From Undibacterium sp. (GTDB taxonomy: Bacteria; Pseudomonadota; Gammaproteobacteria; Burkholderiales; Burkholderiaceae_D), in contig NZ_JAUSFI010000092.1 in the NCBI RefSeq assembly GCF_030651495.1, positions 1-64,000 on the forward strand: DNA of 64,000 bases, written 5' to 3'. The position numbers and the translations under genes are program-made. Under the pieces are notes generated by a model, which was not told the origin of the DNA, did not search any database, and saw only the letters and a list, made by a program, of their open reading frames with translations. Of the stretch, positions 47,252-58,749 are shown in pieces; positions within the stretch are counted from its first letter, which is position 1; each line of letters opens with the position of its first letter.

Positions 47252-48679
47252 TCAGAAGTTCAAAGACCGTTTATCTACAGCTAGAGCAGCTTCTTTCGTC
47301 GCTTCCGACAAAGAAGGATGGGCATGACAGATACGTGCAATATCTTCCGCAGAAGCACGGAATTCCATCGCTACCACAGCTTCAGCAATCAATTCGGATG
47401 CCATTGGGCCAACGATATGTACACCAAGAATTTCATCGGTAGTGGCATCGGCCAAAAATTTAACCATACCAGATGTGTCACCTAACGCACGAGCGCGGCC
47501 ATTTGCCATAAATGGAAAAGTACCTGCTTTATATGCTACGCCATCAGCCTTCAATTGCTGCTCGGTGCGACCGACCCAAGCAATTTCTGGAGATGTATAG
47601 ATAACCCAAGGAATAGTATTGAAGTTCACATGACCATGCTGTCCAGCGATACGTTCAGCCACGGCAACACCCTCTTCTTCGGCCTTATGTGCAAGCATAG
47701 GACCTCGTACCACGTCACCCACCGCCCAAACATTTGCCAAATTAGTTTTGCAATCGCTATCCACCGCGATAAAACCACGCTCATCCAATTGCAAACCTAC
47801 ACCTTCGGCATTCAAACCGTTGGTATTTGGGGTACGCCCAATAGAAATAATCAACTTATCAAAGACTACTTTGTGTTCAATACTTTTATCATCGACATAG
47901 TTAACTGTGACGTCTTTTTTGCCTTTCACGATCTCGCCAATCTTGACACCAAGATTAATACTCAGTCCTTGCTTAACGAATAGCTTATGGGCTTCTTTGG
48001 CAATTTGCTCATCAACGGCACCTAGAAAAGCTGGCAAAGCTTCCAGCACAGTCACTTCTGCACCACAACGACGCCAGACGCTTCCCATTTCCAGACCAAT
48101 CACACCGGCACCAATCACACCCAATTTTTTTGGCACGGCAGCTATCGTCAAAGCGCCATCATTCGACAATATCATATCCTCATCAAATGCTGCACCTGGC
48201 AAGGCACGCGCATTTGAACCGGTAGCGATAACGATATGTTTACCAGTGATACTTTCTTCAGTTTTTCCAGCGACTTTAACTTCGTAACCACCGTCCGCAG
48301 CCTGAACGAAAGAACCGTGACCATGGAAGAACGTCACTTTATTCTTTTTAAACAAATACGCAATACCGTCATTATTTTGTTTAACGATGGTGTTTTTACG
48401 TGCCAGCATCTGACCCACATTCAGGCTAAGTCCCTTGACGTCAATACCATGATCGGCAAAAGAATGGCCAGCATGTTCAAAATGCTCAGAAGATTGCAAT
48501 AAAGCTTTGGATGGAATACAACCGACATTGGTACACGTACCACCTAGCGCCGGATCACCCTTATCGGTGCTCCACGCATCAATACATGCGACCGAAAAGC
48601 CGAGTTGTGCAGCACGAATTGCTGCAATATAGCCACCAGGGCCCGCGCCAATAACGACGACATCAAATTGTTTACTCAT
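47252..48679 (-). CDS. lpdA: Dihydrolipoyl dehydrogenase (E3)
   Basis: A 475-residue FAD enzyme reoxidising the lipoyl groups of the 2-oxoglutarate dehydrogenase complex. FAD motif [18 protein letters not shown], redox disulfide Cys49/Cys54 in [16 protein letters not shown] motif [17 protein letters not shown], and catalytic HAHPSLSE near the C-terminus are all intact. It is separated from odhB by a PspC-domain gene. Confidence 0.95.
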   Translation of the reverse strand: MSKQFDVVVIGAGPGGYIAAIRAAQLGFSVACIDAWSTDKGDPALGGTCTNVGCIPSKALLQSSEHFEHAGHSFADHGIDVKGLSLNVGQMLARKNTIVKQNNDGIAYLFKKNKVTFFHGHGSFVQAADGGYEVKVAGKTEESITGKHIVIATGSNARALPGAAFDEDMILSNDGALTIAAVPKKLGVIGAGVIGLEMGSVWRRCGAEVTVLEALPAFLGAVDEQIAKEAHKLFVKQGLSINLGVKIGEIVKGKKDVTVNYVDDKSIEHKVVFDKLIISIGRTPNTNGLNAEGVGLQLDERGFIAVDSDCKTNLANVWAVGDVVRGPMLAHKAEEEGVAVAERIAGQHGHVNFNTIPWVIYTSPEIAWVGRTEQQLKADGVAYKAGTFPFMANGRARALGDTSGMVKFLADATTDEILGVHIVGPMASELIAEAVVAMEFRASAEDIARICHAHPSLSEATKEAALAVDKRSLNF

Positions 48680-48759
48680 GGATTTACCCTGATTGTACGA
48701 ATTATGCTGATTTTGCTAATTTTTATATTTCTGTATTTCTTGACCATTAGCGTTCACAT

Positions 48760-49119
48760 TTAAGTTTCTTCTGGAACAAATATCCAAGCGAGGATATAGG
48801 CAAACAACCCGAATCCGAAATATAACGTGAACAAGACGAACAACAAACGCCAGATCCAAGAATCTAGTCCAGTGAACTTACCCAGACCGCCACAGACTCC
48901 TCCTAACCATTGGTCACTTTTTGATCGACGAAAGCGATTCAACTCACTCAACGAGTTGTCTAGACCAGAAGAAGGCCGTGAATCGAATCGATTAAAAGAA
49001 GCATCATCGCTTCCAATAGATGCTAGAAACTTGGCCTTGGCTTGCGCGAATTCTGCATCGGTCAGTGCTCCTGACTGATGCAGTTCGTGCAGACGTTTGA
49101 TTTCGTCAGCGATAGTCAT
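48760..49119 (-). CDS. SHOCT-PspC domain membrane protein
   Basis: A 119-residue protein. The N-terminal SHOCT-like helix pair (ADEIKRLHELHQSGALTDAEFAQAKAKFL) is followed by a linker and a C-terminal PspC domain (SDQWLGGVCGGLGKFTGLDSWIWRLLFVLFTLYFGFGLFAYILAWIFVPEE) with one or two membrane helices. PspC proteins sense inner-membrane stress, with PspB, in enterics. The start is 10 bases after the odhB stop, so it is probably cotranscribed inside the 2-oxoglutarate dehydrogenase operon. No other psp genes are near. Confidence 0.85.
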   Translation of the reverse strand: MTIADEIKRLHELHQSGALTDAEFAQAKAKFLASIGSDDASFNRFDSRPSSGLDNSLSELNRFRRSKSDQWLGGVCGGLGKFTGLDSWIWRLLFVLFTLYFGFGLFAYILAWIFVPEET

Positions 49120-49129
49120 AAATATTTGC

Positions 49130-50365
49130 TTAAAGATCCAGCAGCAAACGGGCTGGATCTTCCAGTGCCTCTTTCATTGCGACCAAGCCTAAAACAGCTT
49201 CTCGACCATCGATAATACGGTGATCGTAAGACATGGCCAGATAGTTCATGGGACGAATAACTATTTGACCATTTTCAACAACAGCCCGATCTTTGGTGGC
49301 ATGCACACCCAAAATTGCGGATTGTGGCGGGTTGATGATTGGGGTCGACAACATGGAGCCGAAAGTACCGCCATTTGAAATAGAAAAAGTACCTCCTGTC
49401 AAATCATCTAATGTCAATTTGCCGTCTTTTGCCTTAGCACCAAATTCGCCAATTTTCTTTTCAATGTCAGCGATAGACATTTGATCTGCATTGCGTAAGA
49501 TAGGTACGACCAGACCACGTGGTGAACCAACAGCGATACCAATATCAAAATAACCATGATAAACAATATCATTTCCATCAACCGAGGCGTTAATAACTGG
49601 GTACTTTTTCAGTGCAGCTACAGCAGCTTTAACAAAGAAGGACATGAAACCTAACTTGACACCGTGTTCTTTTTCAAACTTGTCTTTATATTTATTACGA
49701 AGCTCCATGACTGGCGCCATATTCACTTCATTAAATGTTGTTAAAATTGCATTTGTTGATTGTGACTGTACCAAACGCTCTGCGATACGAGCACGCAGAC
49801 GGCTCATAGGTACTCGTTCTTCTGGGCGATCACCCAGTTTAGGTGCAGCGGGCGCAACCACTTGCTGCAATAAAGGCTTGGAAGTCGAAGCAGTGGCGGC
49901 AGCCACTACAGGTACCACTGTTTTGGCAGAAACGGCGACCAAAGCATCGCCCTTCGTAACGCGACCGTCTTTACCTGAACCATCAACTGCGCTAGCTGAC
50001 AGGTTATTTTCAGCCAAAATTTTGGCGGCAGCTGGCATCGCAACTCCGGCTGAGGATTTTTCTGTCAGATTATTAACTACTGCAGCTACTGCGGTTACCT
50101 GAATCGGGCTCACTTTTGCAGAGCCTTCAGTATCTAGAATCGCAATTACTTCACCAGCCACTACGGTGCTGCCATCACCCTTAATGATCTGGGTAATCAC
50201 GCCATCGGTAGGCGCAGGCAATTCCATGACAACCTTGTCGGTCTCTACATCGACCAGATTTTCGTCGCGAGTGACAGATTCACCCACTTTTTTATGCCAT
50301 ACCAGCAAAGTCGCTTCTGCGACGGATTCAGATAACTGGGGTACTTTTACTTCGATAATTGCCAT
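49130..50365 (-). CDS. odhB: 2-oxoglutarate dehydrogenase E2 (dihydrolipoyl succinyltransferase)
   Basis: A 411-residue E2 core protein. The N-terminal lipoyl domain has the modified Lys44 in [10 protein letters not shown]. An Ala/Val/Pro-rich linker leads to the E3-binding domain ([32 protein letters not shown]) and then the catalytic domain with [14 protein letters not shown] (His382, Asp386). It transfers the succinyl group to CoA. It is 58 bases after odhA. Confidence 0.96.
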   Translation of the reverse strand: MAIIEVKVPQLSESVAEATLLVWHKKVGESVTRDENLVDVETDKVVMELPAPTDGVITQIIKGDGSTVVAGEVIAILDTEGSAKVSPIQVTAVAAVVNNLTEKSSAGVAMPAAAKILAENNLSASAVDGSGKDGRVTKGDALVAVSAKTVVPVVAAATASTSKPLLQQVVAPAAPKLGDRPEERVPMSRLRARIAERLVQSQSTNAILTTFNEVNMAPVMELRNKYKDKFEKEHGVKLGFMSFFVKAAVAALKKYPVINASVDGNDIVYHGYFDIGIAVGSPRGLVVPILRNADQMSIADIEKKIGEFGAKAKDGKLTLDDLTGGTFSISNGGTFGSMLSTPIINPPQSAILGVHATKDRAVVENGQIVIRPMNYLAMSYDHRIIDGREAVLGLVAMKEALEDPARLLLDL

Positions 50366-50423
50366 GTTTTTCTCCGTTTCGGATATGTATTGGGCGCAGC
50401 AGCTTCTGCCGCGCCGCTTATCT

Positions 50424-53279
50424 TTATTTGGTCAGGATATAACCCTTGAGCTTGGAAAATGCCGTATCCAATAAGGTTTTTTGTTGCGCATAGTGCTTGT
50501 CGTAATAACCGACAGCAGGAGATGCGCTAGCTGGACGACCGGCATAAGCGAGCTTCTGCCCCTCTTCCAGGCTTTCAAAAATATTGTGCTGAATCTGGAA
50601 CCAAGGCCCCTGATTTTGCGGCTCGTCCTGCGTCCAAACCAATTCGGTCAGTTCTGGGAATTTTTTCAACTCAGCAGAAAAACTCTTATGTGGAAACGGA
50701 TAGAGTTGTTCTACACGGATAATCGCGGTATCGGTCTGACCACGCTCTTTACGTGCGTTAACCAAATCAAAGTAAACCTTACCTGAGCAAGCGATTACAC
50801 GCTTAACTTTCTTAACATCAATCTTTTCATCCACTTCACCGATAACAGTATGAAAACTACTCTTTGCCAACTCAGACAATGGTGAACCAGCATCCTTGTT
50901 ACGCAGCAAAGACTTCGGCGTCAGAATCACCAAAGGTTTGCGGAACATACGTATCATCTGACGACGTAGTAAATGGAAAATCTGTGCTGCAGTAGTTGGT
51001 TGTACCACTTGCATGTTGTTATCCGCACACAATTGCAAGAAACGCTCAGGACGCGCGGAAGAGTGCTCAGGTCCTTGACCTTCATATCCATGTGGAAGCA
51101 TCATAACTAGACCAGAAGCACGACCCCATTTCACCTCGCCTGAACTAATGAACTGATCAATTACTACTTGCGCACCGTTCGCGAAATCACCAAATTGTGC
51201 TTCCCAAATTGTTAGCGTATTCGGTTCTGCCGTGGAATAACCATATTCAAAAGCCAGAACTGCTTCTTCGGACAAGACCGAGTCAATCACCGTAAATGGT
51301 GCCTGTTTTTCCGAAATATTTTGCAAAGGAACATAAGTACCGGCATCCCAACGTTCACGATTTTGGTCATGCAGAACAGCATGACGGTGGACGAACGTAC
51401 CACGTCCCGCGTCCTGACCAGTAAGGCGAATCGCATATCCAGAAGCAACCAAAGAAGCATAAGCCAGATGCTCGCCCATTCCCCAATCGAGATTCATTTC
51501 ACCTCGACCCATGGTGGCACGGTCACCCAATACTTTTTCTACCAAACTATGCGGTTTGAAGCCTTCAGGCACTGTAGTGATTCGTTGTGCCAATCGTTTC
51601 AGCTCGGTCATTGGTACGCCAGTATCGGCGGCATCAGTCCATTTGCGATTCAGGAAAGGAATCCAGTCGACCGCATACTTATTTTTGAAATTAGAAATAA
51701 CAGGATCATGCGTATGTTTACCGGCATCCATTGCATCACGGAAAGCCTTAACCATTACATCGCCACCATCCGCCGAAATCATTCCCTGCGCAGCCAATTT
51801 ATCTGCGTACATTTTTCGCGTGCCAGGATGCTGCGCAATTTTTTTATACATCAAAGGTTGAGTTAATGCTGGAGTATCTTGCTCATTATGCCCCAATTTA
51901 CGATAGCAAATGATGTCAACTACAACGTCCTTCTTAAACTCCAGACGATAATCAATAGCTATTTGTGTTGCCAACACTACTGCTTCTGGATCATCGCCAT
52001 TCACATGTAGCACTGGAGCTTCAATCATCTTGACAACATCAGAACAATACAAAGTAGAGCGCGAGTCACGTGGGTCAGAAGTAGTAAAACCAATTTGATT
52101 ATTAATCACAATGTGCATAGTGCCACCTGTACCATAGCCACGTGTCTGGGCCAGATTCAAGGTTTCCATCACAACGCCCTGGCCTGCAAATGCAGCATCA
52201 CCATGAACCAAAATAGGCAACACTTGCGAGCCATCTTTATCACCACGACGTTCCATGCGCGCTTTTACTGACCCCTCAACCACAGGATTAACAATTTCCA
52301 GATGAGATGGGTTAAATGCTAGCGACAAGTGAACAGGTCCGCCAGGAGTCGATACATCAGAGGAAAATCCTTGATGGTATTTGACGTCGCCCGAAGGAAG
52401 ATCGTCACCATGCTTGCCTTCAAATTCAGCAAACAGGTCTTGCGGCATTTTGCCAAGGGTATTCACAAGCACGTTCAGCCGCCCGCGATGTGCCATACCA
52501 ATGATAATTTCTTCTACGCCACGTTCACCAGCACGCTGTATCGTTTCATCCATAGACGCAATAAAACTTTCACTACCTTCAAGCGAAAACCGTTTTTGGC
52601 CGACGTACTTTGTGTGTAAATAACGCTCCAAACCCTCAGCTGCGGTCAGGCGATCAAGAATATGTTTTTTCTTTTCTGAAGAAAAACTTGGAGTGGCGCG
52701 TATCGACTCTAACTTTTGTTGCAACCAGCGCTTCTCAGTCGGATCGCTAATGTACATGAATTCAGCACCGATAGAACGACAGTAGGTATCGCGCAGTAAA
52801 TTGAGCAAATCACGTAAGGAGGAGGTTTCCGTGCCAAAATAGGTATTACTGATATTGAACTGAATATCCATATCCGCATCTGTAAAACCATAGAAACTTG
52901 GCTCTAATTCAGGAATACTTGGGCGTTCCTGGCGCTGCAGTGGGTCCAAGTTGGCCCAGTGACTACCCAAAAAACGGTATGCAGCAATTAATTGCTGGGC
53001 TGCGACACGTTTACGTCCCATTTCAGCATCGGCTGCCGCATCAATAGTCCGAACAGGACCTTGCTTAGCACGTTCAGCAAACGAGGCAATTACAGGTGCA
53101 TGCGCTACGTCGGGCTTGGATGACCCATCAACAGCGGGTACATTCTGCATAGCGTCAAAATACACGCGCCAATTATCAGGTACGGAACCGGGATTATTCA
53201 GATACGCCTCGTAAAGTTCTTCTACATACGGCGCATTGCCGCCGAACAAATACGAGTTTGCGTTAAGTTGTTGCATCAT
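50424..53279 (-). CDS. odhA: 2-oxoglutarate dehydrogenase E1
   Basis: A 951-residue thiamine-diphosphate E1 decarboxylating 2-oxoglutarate. The N-terminal [19 protein letters not shown] segment binds E2. [35 protein letters not shown] (ThDP region) and the C-terminal [23 protein letters not shown] are characteristic. I chose the ATG at 53279, with AAAGG 8 bases upstream; a GTG three codons earlier is possible. It is followed by odhB, the PspC gene and lpdA. Confidence 0.95.
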   Translation of the reverse strand: MMQQLNANSYLFGGNAPYVEELYEAYLNNPGSVPDNWRVYFDAMQNVPAVDGSSKPDVAHAPVIASFAERAKQGPVRTIDAAADAEMGRKRVAAQQLIAAYRFLGSHWANLDPLQRQERPSIPELEPSFYGFTDADMDIQFNISNTYFGTETSSLRDLLNLLRDTYCRSIGAEFMYISDPTEKRWLQQKLESIRATPSFSSEKKKHILDRLTAAEGLERYLHTKYVGQKRFSLEGSESFIASMDETIQRAGERGVEEIIIGMAHRGRLNVLVNTLGKMPQDLFAEFEGKHGDDLPSGDVKYHQGFSSDVSTPGGPVHLSLAFNPSHLEIVNPVVEGSVKARMERRGDKDGSQVLPILVHGDAAFAGQGVVMETLNLAQTRGYGTGGTMHIVINNQIGFTTSDPRDSRSTLYCSDVVKMIEAPVLHVNGDDPEAVVLATQIAIDYRLEFKKDVVVDIICYRKLGHNEQDTPALTQPLMYKKIAQHPGTRKMYADKLAAQGMISADGGDVMVKAFRDAMDAGKHTHDPVISNFKNKYAVDWIPFLNRKWTDAADTGVPMTELKRLAQRITTVPEGFKPHSLVEKVLGDRATMGRGEMNLDWGMGEHLAYASLVASGYAIRLTGQDAGRGTFVHRHAVLHDQNRERWDAGTYVPLQNISEKQAPFTVIDSVLSEEAVLAFEYGYSTAEPNTLTIWEAQFGDFANGAQVVIDQFISSGEVKWGRASGLVMMLPHGYEGQGPEHSSARPERFLQLCADNNMQVVQPTTAAQIFHLLRRQMIRMFRKPLVILTPKSLLRNKDAGSPLSELAKSSFHTVIGEVDEKIDVKKVKRVIACSGKVYFDLVNARKERGQTDTAIIRVEQLYPFPHKSFSAELKKFPELTELVWTQDEPQNQGPWFQIQHNIFESLEEGQKLAYAGRPASASPAVGYYDKHYAQQKTLLDTAFSKLKGYILTK

Positions 53280-53398
53280 CTTGCTCACCTTTCTTCGCGT
53301 TTTGCGAGATTAGCGGGTTAATCTAACCTTCCGCGACACGGCCTGACCGGTTAGCGGATTGCACATCAAGTTGTGGGGAAGGGCTGGTCTGAAAATCG

Positions 53399-53428
53399 TT
53401 TCATTTGTATTGTTAAGCACAAATGAAA
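53399..53428. promoter_or_regulatory. Inverted repeat in the odhA leader
   Basis: TTTCATTTGT (53399-53408) and ACAAATGAAA (53419-53428) are exact 10-base complements around ATTGTTAAGC. It lies between the gltA terminator and the odhA start, about 120 bases upstream of odhA, and has no T-run. It could be an operator or a leader hairpin. Confidence 0.45.
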
Positions 53429-53478
53429 TTACATCCAAAATTTCACTTTCGCTGCGAAGCATAGCATCTTTATGCAAT

Positions 53479-53512
53479 AAAAAAAAGCGAGTCATTCAGA
53501 CTCGCTTTTTTA
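53479..53512 (-). terminator. Terminator of gltA
   Basis: AAAAAGCGAGTC (53482-53493) pairs with GACTCGCTTTTT (53499-53510), loop ATTCA. A-rich and T-rich flanks provide the U-tract on the minus strand. It separates the gltA transcript from odhA, which therefore needs its own promoter. Confidence 0.88.
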
Positions 53513-53544
53513 ATCGTTTTAAATCTCTCAAAAATCAGAAATAA

Positions 53545-54849
53545 TCAACGCTTATCGATAGGTTGCACATCGCGTGTTGGCGAACCAACAAACAATTGGC
53601 GTGGACGTCCAATTTTTTGTTCAGGGTCAGAAATCATCTCTTTCCATTGAGCAATCCAACCAACTGTACGTGCCAACGCAAAAATGCCTGTAAATAAAGA
53701 GGTAGGTATACCCAAAGCACGCTGAACTATACCTGAGTAGAAATCGACGTTCGGATACAGTTTGCGGGAGACGAAATATTCGTCTTCCAGTGCAATTTTC
53801 TCCAACGCCATTGCCAATTTAAACAAAGGATCGTCTTGCAATCCTAGTTCTTGCAGGACTTCATAGCAAGTTTCACGCATCAATTTAGCGCGCGGATCGT
53901 AGTTTTTGTAAACCCTGTGACCAAAACCCATTAGCTTGACACCGGAATTTTTATCTTTTACCTGCTTGATAAACTCGCCAATATTATCAACACTGCCGAT
54001 TTCTTCCAGCATGCTCAATGCTGCTTCATTCGCACCACCGTGGGCTGGCCCCCACAGGCATGCAATACCTGCAGCGATACAAGCAAATGGATTCGCACCT
54101 GAAGAGCCCGCCAGACGCACGGTAGATGTAGATGCATTCTGTTCATGATCCGCATGCAAAATCAAGATACGATCCAGTGCACGTACTAAAACTTCATTCG
54201 TTTTGTACGGAGCACATGGTGTTGAAAACATCATGTGCATAAAATTGGCACTGTATGACAGGTCGTTGCGCGGATAAACGAAAGGTTGGCCGATCGAATA
54301 TTTGTATGCCATCGCCACCAGCGTAGGCATTTTTGCGATTAAACGAATCGCTGATACCTCACGGTGATGCGGATCATTGATATCTAGCGAATCATGATAG
54401 AACGATGCCAACGCCCCAACCGTACCTACCAACACAGACATCGGATGAGCATCGCGACGGAATCCACGGAAAAAGAACTGCATTTGCTCGTGAACCATGG
54501 TGTGGTTAGTTACTGTAGCCACAAATTGTTCTTTTTCTGTGGCAGTTGGCAATTCGCCATTCAACAACAGGAAACAGGTTTCCAGGAAGTCACCACCATT
54601 AACCGCCAATTGTTCTATCGGATACCCGCGATACAGCAATTCGCCTTTGTCTCCATCAATATAAGTAATGGAAGAATTACATGCTGCAGTGGACATGAAA
54701 CCGGGGTCATAAGTAAACATGCCGGTGGAAGCATACAACTTTCGAATATCAATCACATCGGGACCAACAGTCCCTTTGTAAATTGGCATTTCTAATGGTG
54801 CGGAACCATCAGAAAAAGTAAGTGTTGCTTTTATTTCAGAGTTAGTCAT
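53545..54849 (-). CDS. gltA: Citrate synthase (type II, hexameric)
   Basis: A 434-residue citrate synthase condensing acetyl-CoA with oxaloacetate. Catalytic regions [25 protein letters not shown] and [18 protein letters not shown] are present, and [15 protein letters not shown] carries the catalytic Asp. The N-terminal beta domain ([28 protein letters not shown]) is that of the Gram-negative NADH-sensitive enzyme. It starts 63 bases after sdhE. Confidence 0.96.
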   Translation of the reverse strand: MTNSEIKATLTFSDGSAPLEMPIYKGTVGPDVIDIRKLYASTGMFTYDPGFMSTAACNSSITYIDGDKGELLYRGYPIEQLAVNGGDFLETCFLLLNGELPTATEKEQFVATVTNHTMVHEQMQFFFRGFRRDAHPMSVLVGTVGALASFYHDSLDINDPHHREVSAIRLIAKMPTLVAMAYKYSIGQPFVYPRNDLSYSANFMHMMFSTPCAPYKTNEVLVRALDRILILHADHEQNASTSTVRLAGSSGANPFACIAAGIACLWGPAHGGANEAALSMLEEIGSVDNIGEFIKQVKDKNSGVKLMGFGHRVYKNYDPRAKLMRETCYEVLQELGLQDDPLFKLAMALEKIALEDEYFVSRKLYPNVDFYSGIVQRALGIPTSLFTGIFALARTVGWIAQWKEMISDPEQKIGRPRQLFVGSPTRDVQPIDKR

Positions 54850-54912
54850 GGCTCTTCCTTCAATGTAGAGGTGAGTCGTTAATCAAAAAAACACGAGAGA
54901 AATTTGTCAACA

Positions 54913-55206
54913 TCAGATATTTTGCAAGCGAACTAGTAGCGCACGCACATGTGGAAAATCCACTTCGGCATCAGGCTGTTTTTTCGCCATCAATAAGTCC
55001 ATCAGTGTGTTATCTGACAATTCCATTAAACGGCTAAATGCATCGACATCTTCATCAGTCAAAGATTCTTCATAAGCGTCAAGGAAGCGCGTCAGTATTA
55101 AATCATTTTCCAATAAGCCTCGTCTGGCGCGCCATCGAAGCCGAGCACGTTTTGCGGGATCATTTTGATGGGATTGAACGATAGACTGAGGCATAAATAC
55201 TTTCAA
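54913..55206 (-). CDS. sdhE: Succinate dehydrogenase FAD assembly factor
   Basis: A 97-residue small helical protein with the RGxxE motif variant RRGLLENDLILTRFLDAY, required for covalent flavinylation of SdhA. It lies after sdhB, separated by a hairpin, and before gltA. Confidence 0.9.
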   Translation of the reverse strand: MKVFMPQSIVQSHQNDPAKRARLRWRARRGLLENDLILTRFLDAYEESLTDEDVDAFSRLMELSDNTLMDLLMAKKQPDAEVDFPHVRALLVRLQNI

Positions 55207-55279
55207 TTATTACTTCTTATTTCATGCAAGTCTTGGCGCAGACCTAACTATTAATTTTGATACTGCCATAAAACTGCAT

Positions 55280-55317
55280 GAAATAAGGGCGGCAAATAAT
55301 TCTGCCGCCCTTATTTC
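55280..55317 (-). terminator. 15-bp hairpin between sdhB and sdhE
   Basis: GAAATAAGGGCGGCA (55280-55294) and its exact complement (55303-55317) flank the loop AATAATTC. On the minus strand the stem ends CTTATTTCATGCAGTTTTATG, so the U-tract is modest. It lies 11 bases after the sdhB stop; partial termination would lower sdhE-gltA readthrough. Confidence 0.7.
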
Positions 55318-55328
55318 AAGGCATCTAC

Positions 55329-56039
55329 CTAGACGGCGCGACGGACCATCAATTCCTTGATTTTCCCAATAGCGCGAGTTGGGTTCAAACCTTTTGGACA
55401 GACATCCACACAGTTCATGATAGTGTGGCAGCGGAACAACCGATATGGATCTTCCAGATTATCGAGACGCTCACCTGTTGCCTGATCACGTGAATCAGCA
55501 ATAAACCGATAAGCTTGCAATAACCCAGCTGGACCTACGAACTTATCCGGATTCCACCAAAAAGATGGGCAGGAAGTCGAACAGCAAGCACAAAGGATGC
55601 ATTCATACAGACCATCCAATTCCTCACGCTCTACAGGAGACTGCAAGCGCTCTTTTTCCGGAGGAATAGTGTCATTCATCAAGTATGGCTTGATCGAATT
55701 ATATTGCTTGAAAAACTGTGTCATATCCACAATCAGATCGCGGATCACTGGCAAACCAGGCAAAGGACGCAACACGATAGGTTCAGTCAATTCATTCAGA
55801 TTGGTAGTGCAAGCTAATCCGTTTTTTCCATTGATATTCATCGCATCGGAACCACACACACCTTCACGACATGAACGACGCAACGCAAGAGAATCATCCA
55901 CGTCTGCTTTGATGCGTTGCAGTGCATCAAGTAACATTTTATCGGTGTCTTGCAACTCCACCGTCAAATCCTGCATGTAAGGCTTTGCATCCTTATCCGG
56001 ATCATAGCGATAGATTTTAAATTTAAGTGTACGTGCCAT
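55329..56039 (-). CDS. sdhB: Succinate dehydrogenase iron-sulfur subunit
   Basis: A 236-residue electron-transfer subunit of complex II. The [2Fe-2S] ligands are Cys57, Cys62, Asp65 and Cys77 ([18 protein letters not shown]), the Asp being normal in this lineage. The [4Fe-4S] and [3Fe-4S] ligands lie in [16 protein letters not shown] and [17 protein letters not shown]. Confidence 0.97.
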   Translation of the reverse strand: MARTLKFKIYRYDPDKDAKPYMQDLTVELQDTDKMLLDALQRIKADVDDSLALRRSCREGVCGSDAMNINGKNGLACTTNLNELTEPIVLRPLPGLPVIRDLIVDMTQFFKQYNSIKPYLMNDTIPPEKERLQSPVEREELDGLYECILCACCSTSCPSFWWNPDKFVGPAGLLQAYRFIADSRDQATGERLDNLEDPYRLFRCHTIMNCVDVCPKGLNPTRAIGKIKELMVRRAV

Positions 56040-56051
56040 ATTAGTATCTCT

Positions 56052-57827
56052 TTAGAATGTACGAGCTTTAGGCTTGAAGGTTTCGACTGTCAACGGCTTG
56101 GTTACTACTGGCTTGTAATCCAGACGATTGCCTTCGGAATACCACAGCGTGTGTTTCATCCAGTTTTCATCATCGCGTTTTTCATAATCACGATGTGCAT
56201 GCGCACCACGAGATTCCTTACGTGCATTGGCGGAAGTAATTGTTGCTTTGGCTGTTTCAATCAGATTATCCAACTCCAAAGCCTCAACACGTGCAGTGTT
56301 GAAAACTTTTGATTTATCTTTAAAAGAAACATGTTTACGACGCTCATCGAGAACCATTATTTCTTTGTAGCCAGCCTGCAACAGTTCATCAGTGCGAAAT
56401 ACACCACAATATTTTTGCATGGTCCCGCGAATATCATTCGCAACACTTTGCACACGCTCAGTACCAGTACTGGTTTCAAGCTTAGCCAAGCGTGACAAAG
56501 CCAAATCTGCAGCATCAGCAGGTAGATCCTTGTTGCTACGTTCCTTGAGTTTGCTCGCTACCACGTGATTCCCAGCAGCGCGACCGAACACCAATAAATC
56601 GAGCAATGAATTCGTGCCCAGACGGTTCGCACCATGTACAGAAACGCAGGCGCACTCCCCTATCGCATACAACCCGTTGACTACTTCACTGCTACCATTT
56701 TTTGGAGCAACCACCTGGCCATGAATATTAGTTGGAATACCCCCCATCTGATAGTGAATGGTAGGAACAACCGGGATAGGCTCTTTGGTAGCATCAACGT
56801 TGGCGAATTTATGACCAATTTCCAAAATCGAAGGCAATCGTTTTTGTATTGTCTCAGCACCGATGTGACGTAAATCAAGCATAACGTGATCCTTATTCGG
56901 ACCACAGCCACGACCTTCTTTGATCTCTTGATCCATAGAACGAGAAACAAAATCTCGCGGCGCAAGATCTTTTAAGGTTGGAGCATAACGTTCCATGAAA
57001 CGCTCGCCCTGACTATTAACCAGAATACCGCCTTCACCGCGCACACCTTCGGTAATCAAGACACCAGCACCGGCAACACCGGTTGGATGGAATTGCCAAA
57101 ACTCCATATCTTGCAATGGCAAGCCAGCACGTGCAGCCATCCCCATACCGTCACCAGTATTGATAAAGGCATTCGTTGAAGCAGCAAAAATACGGCCAGC
57201 GCCACCGGTTGCGAGAATGGTCGTTTTGGCTTCTAACATCATGACTTCGCCAGTTTCCATCTCTAGAGCAACAACACCCAATATATCGCCAGCAGCATCG
57301 CGAATCAGATCAATCGCCATCCACTCAACATAAAAATGCGTACGAGCGCGCACATTGCGTTGATACAGTGTATGCAGCAAGGCATGACCGGTACGGTCAG
57401 CGGCAGCACAAGCGCGTTGCACAGGCTTTTCACCAAAATTGGCAGTATGCCCACCAAAAGGACGCTGATAAATGGTGCCGTCTGCATTTCTATCGAAGGG
57501 CATACCAAAGTGTTCAAGTTCATAAACAACTTTTGGCGCTTCACGACACATGAATTCGATGGCATCCTGGTCACCCAGATAATCGCCACCTTTAACAGTG
57601 TCAAACATATGCCAGAACCAATTATCTTCAGACATATTGCCTAGAGATGCGCCGATACCACCTTGTGCGGCTACTGTGTGGGAACGAGTTGGAAATACTT
57701 TTGAAAGTACAGCAACATTCAGGCCAGCCTCGGCCAGCTGCAACGAAGCACGCATGCCAGAGCCACCGGCTCCGATAATAACCGCATCAAAACGGCGGGA
57801 AGGAATGGCGGATTTAATAGCAGCCAC
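56052..57827 (-). CDS. sdhA: Succinate dehydrogenase flavoprotein subunit
   Basis: A 591-residue catalytic subunit of complex II. The FAD-binding [20 protein letters not shown] and covalent flavin His50 in SHTVAAQGG are intact, as are [21 protein letters not shown] and the catalytic-arginine region. I chose GTG at 57827 because [13 protein letters not shown] matches the family N-terminus; a GTG 5 codons earlier would overlap sdhD. The start is 2 bases after the sdhD stop. Confidence 0.96.
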   Translation of the reverse strand: MAAIKSAIPSRRFDAVIIGAGGSGMRASLQLAEAGLNVAVLSKVFPTRSHTVAAQGGIGASLGNMSEDNWFWHMFDTVKGGDYLGDQDAIEFMCREAPKVVYELEHFGMPFDRNADGTIYQRPFGGHTANFGEKPVQRACAAADRTGHALLHTLYQRNVRARTHFYVEWMAIDLIRDAAGDILGVVALEMETGEVMMLEAKTTILATGGAGRIFAASTNAFINTGDGMGMAARAGLPLQDMEFWQFHPTGVAGAGVLITEGVRGEGGILVNSQGERFMERYAPTLKDLAPRDFVSRSMDQEIKEGRGCGPNKDHVMLDLRHIGAETIQKRLPSILEIGHKFANVDATKEPIPVVPTIHYQMGGIPTNIHGQVVAPKNGSSEVVNGLYAIGECACVSVHGANRLGTNSLLDLLVFGRAAGNHVVASKLKERSNKDLPADAADLALSRLAKLETSTGTERVQSVANDIRGTMQKYCGVFRTDELLQAGYKEIMVLDERRKHVSFKDKSKVFNTARVEALELDNLIETAKATITSANARKESRGAHAHRDYEKRDDENWMKHTLWYSEGNRLDYKPVVTKPLTVETFKPKARTF

Positions 57828-57829
57828 GG

Positions 57830-58198
57830 TTAAACTCTCCACAAAATCTGTGCCGCATATCCGACACTAGCGACTAACCACAAAATAGTGGCAACCTGAA
57901 AGACCAAACGCAAAACAACAGAATGCGTCACATAATCCATCCAAATATCACGCATACCTACCCACGCATGATAAAACAACGCTACAAAGACCGTAAACGT
58001 CGCCAATTTAAACCATTGCTGGGCAAAAATACCCGCCCAACCTTCATAACTAAAATTATTGCCAGTCAAAAACAAACCCAGCAATATAACGGTGTACAAG
58101 GCCATGACGATTGCCGTCACACGTTGCGCCAACCAGTCACGCAATCCGTAATGCGCGCCGACAACCAAGCGATTCGGACCAATATTATTATTTGCCAT
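57830..58198 (-). CDS. sdhD: Succinate dehydrogenase membrane anchor subunit D
   Basis: A 122-residue hydrophobic anchor with three membrane helices (about 24-43, 57-76, 93-115). [20 protein letters not shown] at the N-terminus and [16 protein letters not shown], which includes the heme/quinone-side histidine, identify it. It shares one base with the sdhC stop codon (TAATG). Confidence 0.92.
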   Translation of the reverse strand: MANNNIGPNRLVVGAHYGLRDWLAQRVTAIVMALYTVILLGLFLTGNNFSYEGWAGIFAQQWFKLATFTVFVALFYHAWVGMRDIWMDYVTHSVVLRLVFQVATILWLVASVGYAAQILWRV

Positions 58199-58605
58199 TA
58201 AAATACTCCAAACAGTTTCAGCGCCACTACCGCTGTCAATGTCAAGCTAATAAGCAATACACCGACTGCAGATTTGCGGGCCGAGTCTTTATCAAGACCC
58301 ATATGCAAATCCATAAACAAATGACGAATCCCGGCAGTAAAGTGATGCAGGTAAGCCCATGCCAGCGCCAGAATAACCAACTTTACGAATACATTCGTCG
58401 TAAATTTCTGGAATACTGCAAATGAAATTTCCGAGGTCAGACTCTTATCAAGTAGATACAAGATAAATGGCAACAACAAGAACATCAACATTCCACTGAC
58501 ACGATGCAAGATAGAAACAAATCCTGCTAGTGGCAGCCGATATCCGGTTGCATCGATCAGGCGCATCACACCAAAGCGTGGCCTATTTTTTACTACTTCA
58601 GACAT
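58198..58605 (-). CDS. sdhC: Succinate dehydrogenase cytochrome b subunit
   Basis: A 135-residue anchor with three membrane helices. The signature SILHRVSGMLMFLLLP (Ser and Arg at the quinone site) and HHFTAGIRHLFMDLHMGLD (heme-ligand His) are present. I chose the ATG at 58605, preceded by GGGGAGATTATTT, rather than an upstream start 5 codons earlier. It is the first gene of sdhCDAB. Confidence 0.93.
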   Translation of the reverse strand: MSEVVKNRPRFGVMRLIDATGYRLPLAGFVSILHRVSGMLMFLLLPFILYLLDKSLTSEISFAVFQKFTTNVFVKLVILALAWAYLHHFTAGIRHLFMDLHMGLDKDSARKSAVGVLLISLTLTAVVALKLFGVF

Positions 58606-58659
58606 AAATAATCTCCCCATTAACTAGTCTGTACAAAAACTTTACAATTTTCGCTCATT

Positions 58660-58676
58660 TTGGTGCATTGCACCAA
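58660..58676. promoter_or_regulatory. Palindrome upstream of sdhC
   Basis: TTGGTGCATTGCACCAA: exact 8-base arms around a single T, 55-71 bases before the sdhC start, in the 144-base gap between gntR and sdhC. It is a candidate operator, possibly for the adjacent GntR/UTRA regulator. It is not an NtrC site, since the GGTGCA halves point inward. Confidence 0.5.
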
Positions 58677-58749
58677 CAAAAATGGCATCTATTTCAAAAA
58701 TACCGTTATCTTACGCTCAAACCATCTCAAACTATCTCTGACCAAACCA

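Noticed and set aside
58660-58676. NtrC binding site before sdhC
   Set aside because: NtrC sites have TGCAC...GGTGCA halves facing outward. Here GGTGCA comes first and TGCACC second, so the orientation is reversed.
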